Assembly (NCBI RefSeq): GCF_958979055.1
Contig: NC_084887.1
Span: forward strand, 37,178,620 to 37,242,619
Direction of reading: 5' to 3'
DNA: 64,000 nt
Source of the DNA: Alnus glutinosa
Lineage: Eukaryota > Streptophyta > Magnoliopsida > Fagales > Betulaceae
Shown piece after piece: positions 1 to 16,564 of this stretch (positions are counted from its first letter, which is position 1; the number at the start of each line of letters is the position of its first letter). The notes beneath the pieces are model-generated. The model was not told the origin of the DNA and made no database searches. It was given only the letters and a program-made list of their open reading frames with translations. The translations under genes were made by a program, and so were the position numbers.

Positions 1-236
1 TCAACATAATAAGAAGATAGCATTGACCAATTTTGTAATGGTGCGCTAGAAAAGAGTTGATTTACTAACAGAACCAAATCTGTCCAAAGGAAAAGGACAG
101 TTGAAACCAAATCTATACATCATAATGTTCTCCATAAGTCACGTGACAGTTGCAAGAGCGTGTTTGTAGCAGGAATGAAGAAAAGAAGAAATTAATTGCA
201 CAACAAGGTAAAATACAGAAGCAATCTCTGTTTCAA

Positions 237-3004
<2,768 letters not shown>

Positions 3005-3249
3005 GGCTGCCTTCTACCGATACTACACGACGTCGCGGCGATGAAGAGCCTCTTCGCTCGGAGTTTTGGTTGACAGCCTGAAGATACTTTCGACTTTCGA
3101 CCTTCGACAGAAAAGAGAAGGGAACGGAACGGAACGTTAAATGTTTGTGTTTGCAATGTAATTAATAGGAGAGCCCAGGAAGACACGGTGGCGTTTTGGT
3201 TACATAGCCGGTAGCCCGACACGCTAAGGTTTGCTTCACCCTTCTGGAC

Positions 3250-4676
3250 AGCGCATATGATTAGGACTCCGCTTACATAGTAATGGCATAAAGTTGGATT
3301 TTTGTTATTTTTTACCTGTTAAAAAGTTTATACTTCGTAATTATATTTGAGACGGTTACTATTAGATTTTGATTAACGGTGATATATTTAAAAGCCACGT
3401 CATCGGTAAGAGATAAAAGCCTTAATTACTTCGAGCATTACTAATGCTTAGACGGGTGTAGTTTTGTAATTTTAAAATGTAAAATTTAAAAAGTGGTGAT
3501 TTTAAAAATGCAATTAAGTTTTTGACGAAAACTTGGTTTGGCCTTTAGAATCGTGCGCAATTCAAACAATAAATTTTAAGGAATTCCGATTTGTCAATTG
3601 ATATTATGCAATTTATTTAAATAAACAGTTTGAATTGAACCACATAAGTGTGAGTAGATCACCTCTTTGAGGTGGTTGGCCTTTGAGATTACTGTTTTAC
3701 CCTTTGAATGTTGACGATAAAATATTGTTTTGTTATATTATGGTTGTGGATTGCTTGGCGTCGAAGATTTTGGTCTTTTTATCTTTTATGAATCATAAAT
3801 TGATATAAACTCTCTCCTATTGTAGGTATAATTTATGAAAAGACAAAATTCTCATTTAATTAATAGAATGATTATCATAATAGATATCTTGTTTACTCAT
3901 TTAATTAAAACAGTATCAAATTTTGAGAAGGATTAGGATTCTCATTTCAAAAAGCAACTCGTATTGTATTTGTGACGATGACCCTTTTTTTTTTTTTTTT
4001 TTCTCTCTTTCGGCTTGCTTGCTTGCTTCAGACACAGGCCACGTATCGCTTTTAGGACTCTGAATTCGACGTTCAAGGGAGGTCAATATGTGTCCGTTGA
4101 TAGGACTTCTTGAAGTTAAGTGACTCCGAAGAATGGTATATTCTTCCTGTTATCTTATTTTTATCTTTATCTTTATTTTTGTTCTATTTTTCTATTCAAT
4201 GCTGGAAAGGGGGGAATCTTATCTGTATCTTTATCAGCACACTATTGACTATACTACTAGCTTTGGCAGCAAAAATATTTTCACACAATTATATGTTGGA
4301 AGCACCCTTATGTATACTACCCCAAAAAAATTACCCATAACTCAAGGCGGGCGGAGAGATTTGACATGATTAGTCAAATGAATCGGTATCGTGACAGTGT
4401 GACATATCTATGACTCGACACGACCATGAATCTGAGTTGCCACTCTTAAGAACTAGATCTAGTTTTTCCCTAATTGGCATGGTTATCGTGGTTTTATCAG
4501 TGAGCCCTATTACCCTAACTGGTGAAATCATGAATAAAATAATCATGTTGTAAGGTTATCATAGGAATCATCCTGCACCATCTGCCCTAGACCTTCATAC
4601 TTGAATCTGCCTTAACGTTCTTGATCAACAAAAATCACATCTTCAAGAAAAAGCTAATATCTTTTGGATTTGAATT
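3250..4676. other. Intergenic, no gene seen
   Basis: AT-rich spacer between the RABB1 start and the 3' end of the proteasome gene. It holds a T-run near 3987-4002 and short open frames without family resemblance. The part nearest 3005-3240 is expected to contain the RABB1 5'UTR and promoter, but no clear core element was recognised. Confidence 0.6.
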
Positions 4677-4680
4677 AGAT

Positions 4681-4769
4681 GCGGTAGTTTTTTCAACGGT
4701 CTAGATTTAATTTCTCTCTTTTTCATAGAAAACTTGAAATTAAATCTAAACCGTTAAAAAAACTATAGC
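4681..4769. repeat. Hairpin-forming inverted repeat (MITE-like)
   Basis: Two arms of about 34 bases face each other around a loop of about 20 bases: the left arm begins GCGGTAGTTTTTTCAACGGT and the right arm is its near-complete reverse complement ending AAAAACTATAGC. It lies just downstream of the proteasome gene. It may be a small foldback element; no target-site duplication was identified. Confidence 0.55.
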
Positions 4770-5093
4770 ACATACTGTAGTTTTTTTACAGCACCTATGC
4801 CAAATTCATATCTTTTAACTAGAGATTACTCAAATGTAATTTAAAGTTGCTGTCAAGTATGAACAAAAGGCACAATTTAAGTGACAAGATCCAAGACCAA
4901 AACAGTTAAACGCACCCGCATGTGAGTTTGGAAAAAATTGAAATCCAAGATAAGTTTTAATGTCTGGACTCTGGACCTATTGAGATTTTGAAACTGGAAA
5001 CTGAAAACAATATCATTGATCCACTTAATACAAAGATTATAATGTAAGTTGGAAAAACAACTCAAACCCATATTGCCGACTGCATGATGATTT

Positions 5094-7891
5094 TCACTCT
5101 TCCATTGCATCACCTCCTTCAATCACTTCCACCTTCTCCTTCAATGGAGTAATCTTCGTTAAGAGAACTTCTGTAACAACATTAAACACAACATGACCAA
5201 ATAATCAAAAGAGTAAGCATCATATTTCTTCAAAAGTGGTAAAAATAACATAAGGGACTAAATATGTAAATCTCAGTCTTCGAATAAATAAAAGAATGCA
5301 AATAAAAAATAAAGCTTCCTAGCAAAGAGTTTAAGATGTACCGTCTGAAAAAATGTTACTTAAATGACATTAACAAGTAAAATTATGCTAGTTTAATCGT
5401 ACAATTTTCAGTTGTCTGATAACCAAGACCAATCAGCCATTAAATAGAGCAAATGATTTCTATGCTAGGAATGTTGCCATGTAATTGTATAATAAATAAA
5501 ATTTGGGGAGTATGTCACTGACCAATCTTCTTAGGAAAAGTAAAGCCTTTTGGATTGACATAGGTACGTGGATTTGGCGTGAGATGGTTTCTAAGGTACT
5601 CCTTGTGCCCCTGTGCCAGCAGTTCATGATTAGGAGAAACTTGCACCAAAATTAAATTATGAATTACTTTTCCCAGAAAAAAAAAAAGAAAAAAAGAAAA
5701 AGTGGTGGAAACTTGTAAGGAACAACAAACCTTGGTTATCACACAAACATCAACATTGCTTCCACTTCCCAAATCATTAAATATACCAGAGCATATAGCT
5801 TCAACAACAAGATTTATTCCTTCATCCCTCTGTAAGCAAAAAAATAAAAATAAAAAGATTTAAGAGAAAATGTACGCATTTCAGATTCAATCAAGAATGT
5901 TGAAGCAGAAAGCAGGTCTTGATAAAACCATGTCTAACTTCTTCTTTGTTGATGAGTAAAACCATGTCTAACTTCGTTAAGTTATTAGTTGTTTGATATA
6001 CCATATTAACCATCTTGGCCACTGAAATGGGCATTCGACCATCTAAGTACATACATCAAATTTGAAGATGGAAAGGTACTCCTCATTGTAATAGATGATA
6101 ATGAAATGTAAGATGTACCAAGGTTGTCTATATCTTTATACTACTGCATCGTACTGCTAGTCAACTTGTTACAAACTTTACAAATGCAAAACACTAACTT
6201 ACAGTCAGGCCTTCTCTGTACTTGGACTCGAACATGGCCATAGCAGCAAGTGAACCAGATCCCATCGTTGCAAATGGCAGTGTGTCAGTTGATCCATGGG
6301 GGTATATCTGCAAAATTGGATAGTTGCAATCATAAGTAATCAACCAATTCAAATAAAGTTAATGCCAAATCTAAATGCTTGAAACCATACTCACAGTATG
6401 TAGATGAGGTCCAGTAACATCAACTCCACCAAGAACCAAAGCAGCTTGGACATGTCCTTGGTAGCTGGAAAACATATTGGGCAGTTAGAATCAAACAATG
6501 ATTATTTAGAGATAACTTTGAGAAGTTTTAGAAACAGATGAAACTTAACTTGAAAAGGTGTTTCTTAAGAAGGGTCAGAGCCGTAATAACCCTTGATTCT
6601 CGACCAGTATGGTAGCGATGCAGTTGCAGCTGTGAGCTGACCATGTCTAAAGTACACAAACACCAAAGCAGCGCATTAGCCATGGTCATACAAAGATGGT
6701 AAAACAATTTTCTATTCTCCATGTTCCAAGCAGCCATGAGGAGTATAAGAACAAGAGTGCAACGTCACCACATTGAACTTCGACCTAACAAATACCTGTT
6801 ACTGCCTCTGTATCAGCAGCAGTTCCTGCTCCACAGCAATATATGTTTGGTGCCATATAATGAATCTTTTCACAGTTCTTATCACAAACTATGGGTCCTT
6901 CAGTGGCTCTTGTATCTGCTCCAAGAATGACGCCATCCTGAACAAATTGTTGAAAAAGAGCAAAATATAAGTATATAAATCCTGGAAAGAGTTTCTACCA
7001 GAATACAATAGCTAAAACAAACAAATAACTATACAGTTCGAGCAAACTTGGAACACATGAACATGGATGATGTGTATCTCATAACAAAGTCTTCCAATAC
7101 TTTTATTTAATTATTTATTTTTCTATTTTACCAGTTCTAACTAATGCCCCGTGATTAAAGAAAAGAAACAAGTACAGTCAACATCCAAATGCTTATAAGA
7201 AATGAATGTGTTCAAATGTACCACAATTCTTATATGTCATATACATGCATTTGAATGTGTTCTCAATAGTCTGACAAACAAAAAAAGTCTTCTCAATAGC
7301 AAATATTTCAAATTCTAGAACAAGATTATAGTAATTCTACATTTATTGTGAAACACAAATTAGATAATGTAAATTGTGAATGATAAAACATGCAATTAAA
7401 TCCTTGCAGAAGCAATCCATATCTTTGCATGTGCTTATGATCAGTATATTTGAAAATATAGACTTTATCTACATTATCCACTTCTTATTTAGTTCCTTCA
7501 TCTACCTGCCAACTCGCCAACCAATTAATATCTATTCATAAACTTTTACTTTGTGAATCTAACATTAATATCATTAGCTTGAAAGTCTGGAAATATTTTC
7601 TGTGAATAATATGACTCAATCCCTCCACTCCCCCACCAAAACTCCAAAAAAAAAACTCAATTGACAAGCCATTAACTAATTTCCAGCATCAATATTTCAA
7701 CATTTAAATAAAAAATAGCTGATCGATTGTACATCAAACTGTCCTACCTGGAAAATTAAACCAACAATTGTAGTTCCCGTCTTCCGAAAAGACGGTGGCT
7801 GAACTCCCTTCTTAGCGAGCATATCATTTCTTCTGCAAAGATCGAAACTAAATCCACCCTTGGGAGAAACATCTATACCCGAGTTAGACAT
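5094..7891 (-). CDS. PBB: 20S proteasome subunit beta type-7 (beta-2, trypsin-like), 8 exons
   Basis: Catalytic beta-2 subunit of the 20S proteasome core, an N-terminal threonine protease with trypsin-like specificity (family knowledge). Exons on the minus strand: 7891-7748, 6937-6796, 6646-6550, 6464-6395, 6307-6203, 5829-5731, 5610-5523, 5170-5094. They total 822 nt, or 273 aa, equal to the plant PBB length. The propeptide ends at KTG, so the mature chain starts at Thr40 (TTIVGLIF). Counting from that threonine, the expected active-site residues are present: Asp17 and Arg19 in GADTRATEG and Lys33 in CEKIHY. The later GSGSLAAM and LGSGSNVD segments are also typical. The C-terminus (GGDAMEE) is the usual beta-2 tail. 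The frame is intact and every junction is GT..AG. Confidence 0.97.
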
Positions 7892-7911
7892 GTTAAAACT
7901 TTGAAATTAAC

Positions 7912-8355
7912 CTGCACATAGACAGCGAAAGACTTATCACACCCTACACACCATAAAAAACCGATCACTACAACAAAAAAATAAACAAAGAGCAAAGTTT
8001 ACAGCCCAACTACAAAATATTTGCATTGAGTTCCAACGAGTAAGATTCTGATGCAGCATTTCACCGGTCCAAAATAACTAAAACCCTAAAATCTACCTCA
8101 AAATCTCCTAAGCAACCAAATGGGCCATATCAGATTCTGATTTTCAGAAACCCCCCAAATAGGTCATATCCTAGAAGTTTCTTTAAGTTAATAACCTAGA
8201 AGAAACAGGATCTGGGTTAACGATTTATAAGTTTAATCTAATCGTAAATCAAACCAAAAGGGCAAAAGTCGCAGTAGAAATCGGAAAAGATCGAAATTTC
8301 GGAGCCTAGGCTAACGAAAAACAACAAGGGAGTAGAAGAAGAGGAATCCGCTAAC
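7912..8355 (-). other. Probable 5'UTR intron of the proteasome gene
   Basis: Read on the minus strand, a purine-poor leader ends CAACCGCAG followed by GTTAGC at 8355, and a TGTGCAG acceptor lies at about 7912, some 20 bases before the ATG. This suggests a non-coding first exon (about 8356-8420) and a leader intron. It is inferred from splice signals only. Confidence 0.5.
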
Positions 8356-8551
8356 CTGCGGTTGAGATTTCCACGGATACAGAGCAAAAGCTACGCCACT
8401 GAATGTATACTGAATAGGAGAAGAGAAGGAATTACAGCTTTTTCGGCTTTGCCTCTCTTTATTTTTTATTTTTTAAAAGGCTCGCCGTGACACGCAAAAA
8501 AAAAAAAAAATTAATTAATTGCCCTGATGCTCGATACTTTTATAATTAGGG

Positions 8552-8690
8552 GATTTGATTCTTACACTACACTATTATAACAACTGCACAACAACCCCTC
8601 ACATGAGGGTGGGCTCCAGTATATGGGGTCCACCCTCATGTGAGAGGTTGTTGTGCAGTTGTTGTATTGGTGTTATAAATCTAACATTTT
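8552..8690. mobile_element. Foldback MITE, family 1 copy 1
   Basis: About 139 bp that is nearly a perfect palindrome: two arms of about 60 bp containing AACAACTGCACAACAACC and CTCACATGAGGGTGG face each other over a very short loop. A second copy lies at 24336-24472. It sits about 130 bp upstream of the inferred proteasome transcript start, so it may touch that promoter. Confidence 0.85.
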
Positions 8691-8848
8691 TCTATAATTA
8701 TATCCTTGGAGTTGGAAAAGTTGTAATATCAAAATTTTATATGACTTTTAGTTTTGTAAAATATATAAGTAGAGAGAGGGGGAGATTTATAACCAAAAAA
8801 ATAAAATTGATTCAGAAATATGGGCAATAGGGCAAGGTTAATTTAGTC

Positions 8849-8950
8849 CCCAAGAGATAGCTCAATCGATTGAAGACCACCCCTCATGAAGCGGAGGTCA
8901 CTAGTTCAAATCACTCTTCCTCCTCTTGTATGAACATGTTAAAAACAAAA
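8849..8950 (+). mobile_element. tRNA-derived SINE (fragment)
   Basis: Contains perfect RNA polymerase III internal promoter matches: A box TAGCTCAATCG (8858-8868) and B box GTTCAAATC (8904-8912), spaced as in tRNA genes. It is followed by a pyrimidine-rich stretch and an A-rich tail. This layout fits Au-like plant SINEs. No cloverleaf is evident, so it is not a tRNA gene. The following insertion begins at its A-rich end. Confidence 0.7.
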
Positions 8951-8972
8951 ATTAAGGGTTAGTTGACTTCGT

Positions 8973-9938
8973 TTTATAGAGAGAAAAAGAGTGTTTATTT
9001 TGAATGCTGCTTTGCCAGGGGAGGGAGGCTATACGCCTCCATCCTCAAGGTGGTTTTTACCTCTTAGCCCCTTAGGACTATGGAGTATTTTTTTGTCCTT
9101 TTTTGGTGATAACCAGTGGAGGTTAGGTTTTTTCTAGTCATTAGGACTGTGAAGTTTGTTCCCCCCGGTAGCTATGGTGGTGGCTAATCTTCTCATAGTT
9201 CTCTCAGGGCAATGGTGGTTTGTGTTTTCTTGTTTTCTTTTTCTTTGCTTTCGTTCAGGCACGAAGACTCTCTTCGAGATGTCAGGTGGTGGAGAGTTGT
9301 TCTGGTTCGTGTTGTCAGCGGGTGCATGGCTGAATTTTCATCCACTTTTTATTTTTTGAAGCCAGATCTACACATTTCTGTCGACTTTTGAGAGACACGC
9401 GCCCCTCAGTCGTGATCACTGTTGTCCTCTGGTCCTGCCACCGAAAGCTACGGTCGTGTGATTCACCAGTGACCAACGCGTGGTCATCACGTGCTTGAGA
9501 GTCTTCTTTTCAGACCGTGCAAGGTGGCGCCCGGGGATTATGGAGTCCGATTTGCTACAGGGTGATTCCGGGGATGGCGCGTGTTCTACACGCGCCGTTT
9601 TCCGGAGAAGACAACCCATGCTGCTAGTTTGAGTTGGGTTTTTCTGTTTTGCTATGTTTGTGTATTTACCTTATTTATTCGGTCACAGTCTGTCTGTATA
9701 TTACTTAAATTTTACTGAAAGATTTTTTGGCTTGTATCTAGATAGGCCATCTTTTTTTTTTAGAGTGTGCGTTATTGTAAAGAGAGACTCAAATGTTGTT
9801 TTTATAAAGTTTATGTTCTGCTTAGACAGCTGTTTTTTAAGTCAGATCTTTCTGACTTAGAGTGTAGGGATCATGCTCTTATGCCTTTGGACTTTTCAAC
9901 AATATATGGTAGCATATATTACATGTTCTTTTAAAAAA
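8973..9938 (+). mobile_element. Non-LTR retroposon with poly-A tail and long target-site duplication
   Basis: The 17-base string GGGTTAGTTGACTTCGT (19 if flanking AA is counted) occurs at 8956-8972 and again at 9941-9957. The second copy is preceded by an A-run. Matching flanks plus a 3' poly-A are the marks of LINE-mediated insertion on the plus strand. The roughly 970-bp insert is richer in GC than its surroundings, has no long open frame and no recognised protein domain. It could be a truncated or non-autonomous LINE, or a retrocopied transcript. Confidence 0.75.
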
Positions 9939-10436
9939 AAGGGTTAGTTGACTTCGTGATTTTTAGAGGATAAATGCCCCTATTTAAATAAAATCGTGAG
10001 AAATATTCTTGTTTCGAAATGAGTTTGAAAAAAGAAAATTGGCAAACGTGAAAAATATTTTATGTTTTCAAACTACAAGCAATGAGATGCATTTTAAAAA
10101 AGGCACAATTTTAAATATTGAACTACAATTTTAATAAACACTGAATTATATTTTTTTAAAAATCATATTTTTATTAAATATATTTTAAAATTACTATTTT
10201 TTTTAAACGGTACATTTTGAAGTTGTTAAACCCAATGGTCACTAAATAGCTTTTAGGTTAGCAGTAATTGGAGGGGCCCATAAAAAAGTGGTCTTAGAGG
10301 ACCTTTCGAGCTTCCACCTAAAAATGAAAAAAACGATATAGTTTTGAAATTATGTTGAGTATTATGGCGATATTGTTTCGTGTACAATTTAAAAAAGAGC
10401 AATGTTACATATCTTTATTTTTTTATTTTTTTTATT

Positions 10437-10540
10437 TTTAAATTTTGGCTTTTAAATGATGTGTCATAATCTCATGTGATCAGAAAAATGTGTATTCATT
10501 TTATGAGATTGTGACACATCATTTGAAAACTAAATTTTAA
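10437..10540. repeat. Inverted repeat (MITE-like)
   Basis: An arm AAATGATGTGTCATAATCTC is mirrored, with a few mismatches, by GAGATTGTGACACATCATTT about 40 bases on, and the similarity extends outward through AAATTTTG and TAAATTTT. The whole would fold as one hairpin. Confidence 0.6.
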
Positions 10541-11384
10541 AATTATTTTTTTGAAAAGTCTAGCATTTCTATTTAGAAAATGGATCGTATCAATTTTAAA
10601 GTTGATGTATCTAATGCTACATTATCTAAATTTTTTAAAGGAAAATTTTCGTTTACCACCCTTGATATTTCATAATTTTTTTGCAATCATATTCTTAAAC
10701 TTTAAAAAGTATCAATTTAGTGTATTCATCTTTCAATTTGTTTTCAATTCATCAATCTGTTACAATTTTTCGTTAAATCATATCAAAATTCTCAAAATAC
10801 TCGTCTTTTGTTTTTTTTTAAAAAAAGCAAAACAAAAATATGAAAAAATTTAAAAGATTCAACGGTATTTTTACAAATTTTGTTAAATCATGATCGACGC
10901 CTAAATTTTTACAATTTTTTTTCCTCCTAAAAAAATGAGGGGTATTTTAAAAATTTTAACACATTTTCTTTAGGATTTAACGAAAAATTATAACATATTT
11001 GTGAAATTAAAAAAAGAAAAAGAAAAAAAAAAGAAAGGATGGAACGCCTTTTTTAACATCAACAACAAAAGAAGACTAAAAAGGCGCCGTTGCAGCTTCA
11101 GATACAACCTGCTTACTTTTGTGATGTCGTTTAAAAAGGCGAAAATGAATCGCCGTAATAACTTTAACAAACGACTTTATGGATTTTCTTATGTATTCAA
11201 TTAAATTTCTTCCTCCTTTCCCATCCACGAGTTAAGAGCTTTTGTTTTGTCTTTGTTTTTTGTTTTTTTGCTTCATGACTCATCAGGCTTTCGAAAATGA
11301 ATTAATGAAATATTCAAATGATTTTATTTTTATTTTTATTTTATTATTGTTCACATATTGTATTTTCATGTAAATATGCGGAAA

Positions 11385-11560
11385 AATGTTATTTAGTAGA
11401 CTGTTATACGATTGTCATACAACTAAAATGACGTGGTAGTGAAAAATAAACTATCGATTTTTTTTTTTTTTTACAAGCTCTTGTTGATCCAAATGCTAGT
11501 TTTTATTACCATGTCATTCTAGTTGTTTAACAGTCGTAAAGCAATCAACTAAATATCATT
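11385..11560. mobile_element. MITE with about 50-bp terminal inverted repeats
   Basis: The left end begins AATGTTATTTAGTAGACTGT; the reverse complement of the right end begins AATGATATTTAGTTGATTGC, and the similarity continues for about 52 bases to a shared ATGACRTGG. There is a T-run in the centre and no coding capacity. Confidence 0.7.
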
Positions 11561-11734
11561 ACTCTTACGAAGGATGGTTCAATCCGATACAATCCAAATA
11601 AACGTTAAAATACTAGTGTAGACCAAGTAAATCTATAATATAGATAGAAACACTCTTAGTTGGAGCGATTATGAGAACACTCAATGGGTTAGTATGAGAA
11701 ATATACAAAGGATTACGTACGGAAAATATTGAAA

Positions 11735-12038
11735 TTGGGTGTGTTTGGTAACCAACACACGATTTCCTTCTCTTATTTTCACTTCTTCCAAAAACAGTCA
11801 AATTTTAAACATTATAACTTTTGTTTCACTCTTTATATCATGCACATAAATAATTTTTTTATTACTATTCAAATAAAAAAAATTCACTACAATACAAATA
11901 TATATATATATATATATATTTTTTTTCATTTTTTCATACAAATTCTTTCTACTTTATATTACATCAATCACTTCTTACTACTACTCAAAAAAAAAAAAAA
12001 AAAAAATCAACTAAATAATCTTTACCAAACACACCCAA
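11735..12038. mobile_element. MITE with TTGGGTGTGTTTGGTAA inverted ends
   Basis: The 17-base end TTGGGTGTGTTTGGTAA is repeated in inverse as TTACCAAACACACCCAA at the other end. The interior of about 270 bp is AT-rich with a TA microsatellite and an A-run. No target-site duplication could be fixed, so the superfamily is unassigned. Confidence 0.65.
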
Positions 12039-12046
12039 TAGTATTG

Positions 12047-12078
<32 letters not shown>

Positions 12079-12168
12079 TGGGTGGCTTTTGTTTTTGTTG
12101 TTGGAACTACGCGATTTGGTTCTTCAACAAGAAGTGAGTTATTTATCGGCCAAGCATTTTTCTTAGAG

Positions 12169-12279
12169 AAATACTATATACCACAATTTATATCACTTTA
12201 CTGATATGATACTACCAATCAATCATTTTTTTTAAATCACATCAGCAACGTGAGATAAAATTATAGTATATAACATTAA
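12169..12279. repeat. Imperfect inverted repeat, MITE-like
   Basis: The left arm AATACTATATACCACAATTT and the inverse of the right arm (ATGTTATATACTATAATTTT) align with scattered mismatches over about 40 bases. A related-looking element is at 43541-43706. Confidence 0.45.
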
Positions 12280-12357
12280 TCGTCCTCTTATGACTAGATC
12301 CAATCATCTCTTGGTCCATGCTGAAAATCCAATGAAGGTTCCATTGAGCCACAATGA

Positions 12358-15863
<3,506 letters not shown>

Positions 15864-16171
15864 TGTGCCGTGCCAGCTGCAGCTAGCTGATATATCTCTT
15901 GCTGAAGAAATTCACGTGCTTGTCTTGTTTGTTGTCTCTCTAACCTTTGGTAAATTTAAATGGGCGCGCAGACCTTATCGGCCACTCTTTTTTTTTTTTT
16001 TAATTAATTAATTAATTTTTTTATTACTAATTGAACGGTGAGAAAAGGGCTACACGGGGTGTCTTTTCCACTATTGATTCGGACGGAAAAGTGGATGAAA
16101 AACTTAATGAAAATGCTTAGAAACATAAGTGAGAAGCTGCTCATAACTTACCTAAAGCATGTATTCTAAAA

Positions 16172-16353
16172 GAGAAATGATCCCTACACTCATTTCTCAC
16201 AATAATCCCATAACAAGCTGATGTGGTTAGTAATATTTTATTATTTTTTTTGTTTTCTTTTGTTTTCTTTTTGTAAAAAAGTAACAAAATATTACCAGCC
16301 ACGTCAGCTTGTTGTGGGGCTATTGTGAGAAATAAGTGTAGGGATCATTTCTC
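16172..16353. mobile_element. MITE with about 54-bp terminal inverted repeats
   Basis: The left end reads GAGAAATGATCCCTACACTC and the inverse of the right end reads GAGAAATGATCCCTACACTT; the match continues with few mismatches to CAAGCTGAYGTGG. The centre is a T-rich spacer. The element is compact, non-coding and hairpin-forming. Confidence 0.85.
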
Positions 16354-16564
16354 ATTCTAAAATTAGCACCACCGGAAACTTTCAGCATAGTAACATTCAC
16401 CTAAAATGACAAATGGTTTGTTAATGCTTTCTAGGATAATTCGAGTGTTTGGTGAGTATTTTGTATTTTAGTTAGTTTGTTAATATATATATATATATTA
16501 TATATATTTTCTGTTTTTTGAAAGAGAAAACAAAAAGGAGAAGAAAAATTAGTTTTAACAAAGC

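Larger units (their letters stand above)
9958..12357. other. Intergenic, AT-rich with several MITE-like elements
   Basis: No gene is seen. Besides the MITEs listed separately, the stretch carries homopolymer T and A runs and divergent repeats containing TTTAACGAAAAATTATAAC-like text near 10760 and 10978. The last part contains the presumed 3'UTR of the downstream P450. Confidence 0.6.

Noticed and set aside
8555-8830. 91-codon plus-strand frame
   Set aside because: It runs through the palindromic MITE and into AT-rich spacer.
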